8,249 nt of DNA from Solobacterium sp. (GTDB lineage: Bacteria > Bacillota_I > Bacilli_A > Erysipelotrichales > Erysipelotrichaceae): contig JAFWCP010000153.1 of NCBI GenBank assembly GCA_017536845.1, forward strand, positions 1-8,249, read 5' to 3'. A program made the translations under genes and the position numbers. This document shows positions 6,368 to 8,249 of this stretch, piece by piece. Below the pieces are notes generated by a model. The model had not been told where the DNA came from, ran no database searches, and saw only the letters and a program-made list of their open reading frames with translations. The first letter of the stretch is position 1; each line of letters starts with the position of its first letter.

Positions 6368-7900
6368 ATGGAAAAAATGCGGAGGATCAAAAACAGGAAG
6401 AAAATGCGTTGGAGCATCATAACGTTTCTTGTACTGTTATCATGCACGGCTTACTTTCTTTTTCAGCTTTATGCTTTCCCGCTGATTCCGGGCAGATGGA
6501 AACTGATCACGGCTGACATCGTCTGCATCATTGTCCTGCTGTGCGGCTTCATCTCCATTCTCAGAGGCCGGAGGACAAGCCGTAAAATCGTGATCAGCAC
6601 TGTGAATGTTTTTCTTTCACTGGTATTGCTGGCTGTATCTTTTTTCCTGCCGAGGACGACGGCTGACATCCGTAATACATTTGATGCCCTGCCGGAAACA
6701 GTCTCCACGCGGGTAAATGTCTATGCCCTGACGACCGAGTATAAAGCGGCGCATACGGATATTTTCCGCAATCGGGGCATATATACATCCTTGAATCTTG
6801 CGGATTACAGCAACCGGCAGTTCATCACCCAGACCTCGGTGGATCAGGATAACCAGAATGATCTTGTGATGCAGCTGTGTGATCTTTATGGTGTGGATCA
6901 TGTCTGGCAGAACAGCAAGGAGAGTATCTGGGAGGCCCTGGATGCTCTGTATCATGCGGACGGAGATGCTTTGATTCTGAATGAAGCTTATATTTCGGCA
7001 ATTGAAGATACTGAACTGTATGCGGATTTCCGTCAGGATACAGTGGTTCTTCATACCTTTACCAAAGAGGTGCCGGTCGAGCAGCCGACCGAACCGGAAA
7101 ATCTTTCGGATACATTTTCCGTATTCATCGCGGGTTCTGATTCCCGGGAAGAGAAGCTGAGCTCAGTTACCCGGACGGATGTGGACATTGTCGCCACTGT
7201 GGACCCGGATAAAAAGGTGATCATGCTGGTGTCTTTTCCGCGGGACTCTTTTATTCCCAATCCTGCCATGGGCGGCGGATATGACAAGCTGACGCATATG
7301 GGCATTTACGGGATGGACAACTCTATGCTGGCATTGGAGAATATTCTGGCAGTGCCGGTCAGAAATTATGTGCTTGTCAATTTCCGTACCTATTCCAAAG
7401 TTGTCAACACGATGGGCGGCATCACCATTAACAATCCCTATTCCTTCAACATTGACAGCTACAGCTTTCCGGCAGGAGAGATTTCTCTTGACGGAGATGC
7501 GGCGCTGGCTTTTGTCAGGGCGAGATACAGTCTTCCCAATGGCGACTTCGGGAGAAACGAACACCAGATCATGGTACTGAAAGCTTTGATCAGAAAAGCA
7601 TTGAGCATGGAGTCATTGGTGAATTACCAGAACCTGCTGGAAGCTTTAAGCGGGACTTTCCTGACCAATATGGATGTTGACGGGATTTTTGATCTGATTG
7701 CTGAACAGCTTGGCACACCCGGCACCTGGGAGATCATCAGCTATCATATAACCGGCAGCACCGGCAGTGATGTCTGTGCGTCAATGCCGGGCATGTATCT
7801 TTCGGTTGTTTATCCTTATGACTATCAGCTTCAGTTTGTCTCTGAACAGATCATGAAGATGTACCGGAATGAGGATGTCGTTCAGGAAGCAATGCCGTAA
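6368..7900 (+). CDS. LytR-CpsA-Psr (LCP) family glycopolymer transferase
   Basis: A 510-residue LCP protein, the enzyme class that moves undecaprenyl-linked polymers to peptidoglycan or other wall acceptors on the outer face of the membrane. A very basic N-terminus (residues 1-14) is followed by three hydrophobic helices at about 14-34, 47-65 and 74-94, as in CpsA-type members. Residues 100-240 form an extracellular region before the LCP domain, in the position of the Cps2A accessory domain. The LCP domain (about 248-410) shows IAGSDSR (D258, R260), TRTD (R269, D271), SFPRDSF (R292, D293), K307, VNTMGGITINNP at 346-357, ALAFVRAR (R384, R386) and DFGRNEHQ (D393, R396, Q400). These arginines and aspartates match those that bind the lipid pyrophosphate and metal, so it should be active. 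Start ATG 6368 has AAGAGGG only three bases away; ATG 6377 or ATG 6404 are alternatives. Position in the locus points to attachment of this locus's polymer. Confidence 0.94.
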   Translation: MEKMRRIKNRKKMRWSIITFLVLLSCTAYFLFQLYAFPLIPGRWKLITADIVCIIVLLCGFISILRGRRTSRKIVISTVNVFLSLVLLAVSFFLPRTTADIRNTFDALPETVSTRVNVYALTTEYKAAHTDIFRNRGIYTSLNLADYSNRQFITQTSVDQDNQNDLVMQLCDLYGVDHVWQNSKESIWEALDALYHADGDALILNEAYISAIEDTELYADFRQDTVVLHTFTKEVPVEQPTEPENLSDTFSVFIAGSDSREEKLSSVTRTDVDIVATVDPDKKVIMLVSFPRDSFIPNPAMGGGYDKLTHMGIYGMDNSMLALENILAVPVRNYVLVNFRTYSKVVNTMGGITINNPYSFNIDSYSFPAGEISLDGDAALAFVRARYSLPNGDFGRNEHQIMVLKALIRKALSMESLVNYQNLLEALSGTFLTNMDVDGIFDLIAEQLGTPGTWEIISYHITGSTGSDVCASMPGMYLSVVYPYDYQLQFVSEQIMKMYRNEDVVQEAMP

Positions 7901-7923
7901 GTGAATACGATTAGATGAATAAT

Positions 7924-7927
7924 GAGG
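7924..7927 (+). promoter_or_regulatory. Ribosome binding site of the GT2 gene
   Basis: A short GAGG core seven bases before ATG 7935. It supports that start over downstream in-frame codons, because the GT-A fold begins immediately after it. It lies in the 34-base gap after the LCP stop. Confidence 0.5.
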
Positions 7928-7934
7928 CAGTAAT

Positions 7935-8249
7935 ATGAGTTGGTATATTTATTCGGTAATCATTCCTGCTTTTAATGCGGAGAAGACCATTGCAAGATGT
8001 CTGGACAGCCTGGTCAGCCAGCTTACCGGAGCAGAAGAGATCATCGTTGTGGATGATGGGTCTGCGGATGCAACGGTGCAGGTGGTCGATGAATATGCCG
8101 GCAGGTATCCGGATATCCGTCTCATCCGCAAGCGTAATGGAGGTCCTTCCTCTGCCAGAAATGCCGGAATTCTTGCGGCAAAAGGTGATTATATTCTGTT
8201 TGCGGACAGTGATGATTTTGTCATGCCGCATTATTTTGAAACATTGAAT
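7935..8249 (+). CDS. Family 2 glycosyltransferase, 3' partial
   Basis: The frame from ATG 7935 stays open to the window edge (105 codons, no stop), so this is the N-terminal part of a longer gene. It has the classic GT-A start: YSVIIPAFNAEKTI at 6-19, the nucleotide-binding IIVVDDGSADAT at 36-47 with D40 and D41, NGGPSSARNAGI at 68-79, and ILFADSDDF at 87-95 with the metal-binding DSD. These identify a GT2 inverting glycosyltransferase, which would use a nucleotide sugar to extend the lipid-linked glycan in the cytoplasm. Donor and linkage cannot be judged because the C-terminal half is missing. The 34-base gap from the LCP gene, with no terminator, suggests the same transcript. Confidence 0.93.
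   Translation, partial: MSWYIYSVIIPAFNAEKTIARCLDSLVSQLTGAEEIIVVDDGSADATVQVVDEYAGRYPDIRLIRKRNGGPSSARNAGILAAKGDYILFADSDDFVMPHYFETLN

Noticed and set aside
6298..6516. Small + strand open frame of 72 codons before and across the LCP start
   Set aside because: It overlaps the LCP gene's N-terminus in another frame and shows no domain or helix.
7075..7090. GGTCG-AGCAGC-CGACC hairpin in the LCP gene
   Set aside because: Only five base pairs, which is expected by chance in sequence of this composition.
1..8249. Insertion sequences, CRISPR array, tRNA or rRNA genes
   Set aside because: No transposase motifs, regularly spaced repeats or cloverleaf/rRNA segments were seen on either strand.

Overview
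The window is a stretch of a bacterial cell-surface polysaccharide (capsule, exopolysaccharide or wall-glycan) locus. Everything supportable is on the + strand: six complete genes plus one gene cut at each edge, with almost no non-coding DNA. The base composition is about half G+C. The LytR-CpsA-Psr (LCP) protein, the YkuE-type phosphoesterase and the [4Fe-4S]/FrhB-like enzyme suggest an anaerobic Gram-positive member of the Bacillota, perhaps a gut Erysipelotrichia or Clostridia lineage. That placement is an inference from gene content, not from a marker gene.

Layout. (1) 1-1718: a 5'-truncated fusion of polysaccharide pyruvyl transferase, a 2x[4Fe-4S] ferredoxin module and an F420-hydrogenase-beta-like (FrhB) domain. 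(2) 1718-2842: non-hydrolysing UDP-GlcNAc 2-epimerase, which makes UDP-ManNAc. (3) 2839-3636: a GT32-type DXD glycosyltransferase. (4) 3636-4511: a membrane-anchored YkuE-like metallophosphoesterase. These four are joined by 1- or 4-base stop/start overlaps and look like one translationally coupled unit. (5) 4557-5408: a diverged sigma-70/ECF-like protein ending in one transmembrane helix. (6) 5413-6273: an HPr-kinase-like P-loop protein only 4 bases downstream. (7) 6368-7900: a three-helix LCP glycopolymer transferase with a Cps2A-like accessory region. (8) 7935-8249: the start of a GT2 glycosyltransferase that runs off the window.

A reasonable reading is that the epimerase supplies UDP-ManNAc, GT32 and GT2 add sugars, the pyruvyl transferase part adds a pyruvate ketal, and the LCP protein attaches the finished polymer to the wall. 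The initiating sugar-phosphate transferase, flippase and polymerase are not in the window. The least explained part is the pair at 4557-6273, a tail-anchored sigma-like protein and an HPrK-like ATPase, placed between the biosynthetic block and the attachment gene. This is the best candidate here for an undescribed regulatory or modification module. The other unusual item is the redox domain fused to the pyruvyl transferase.
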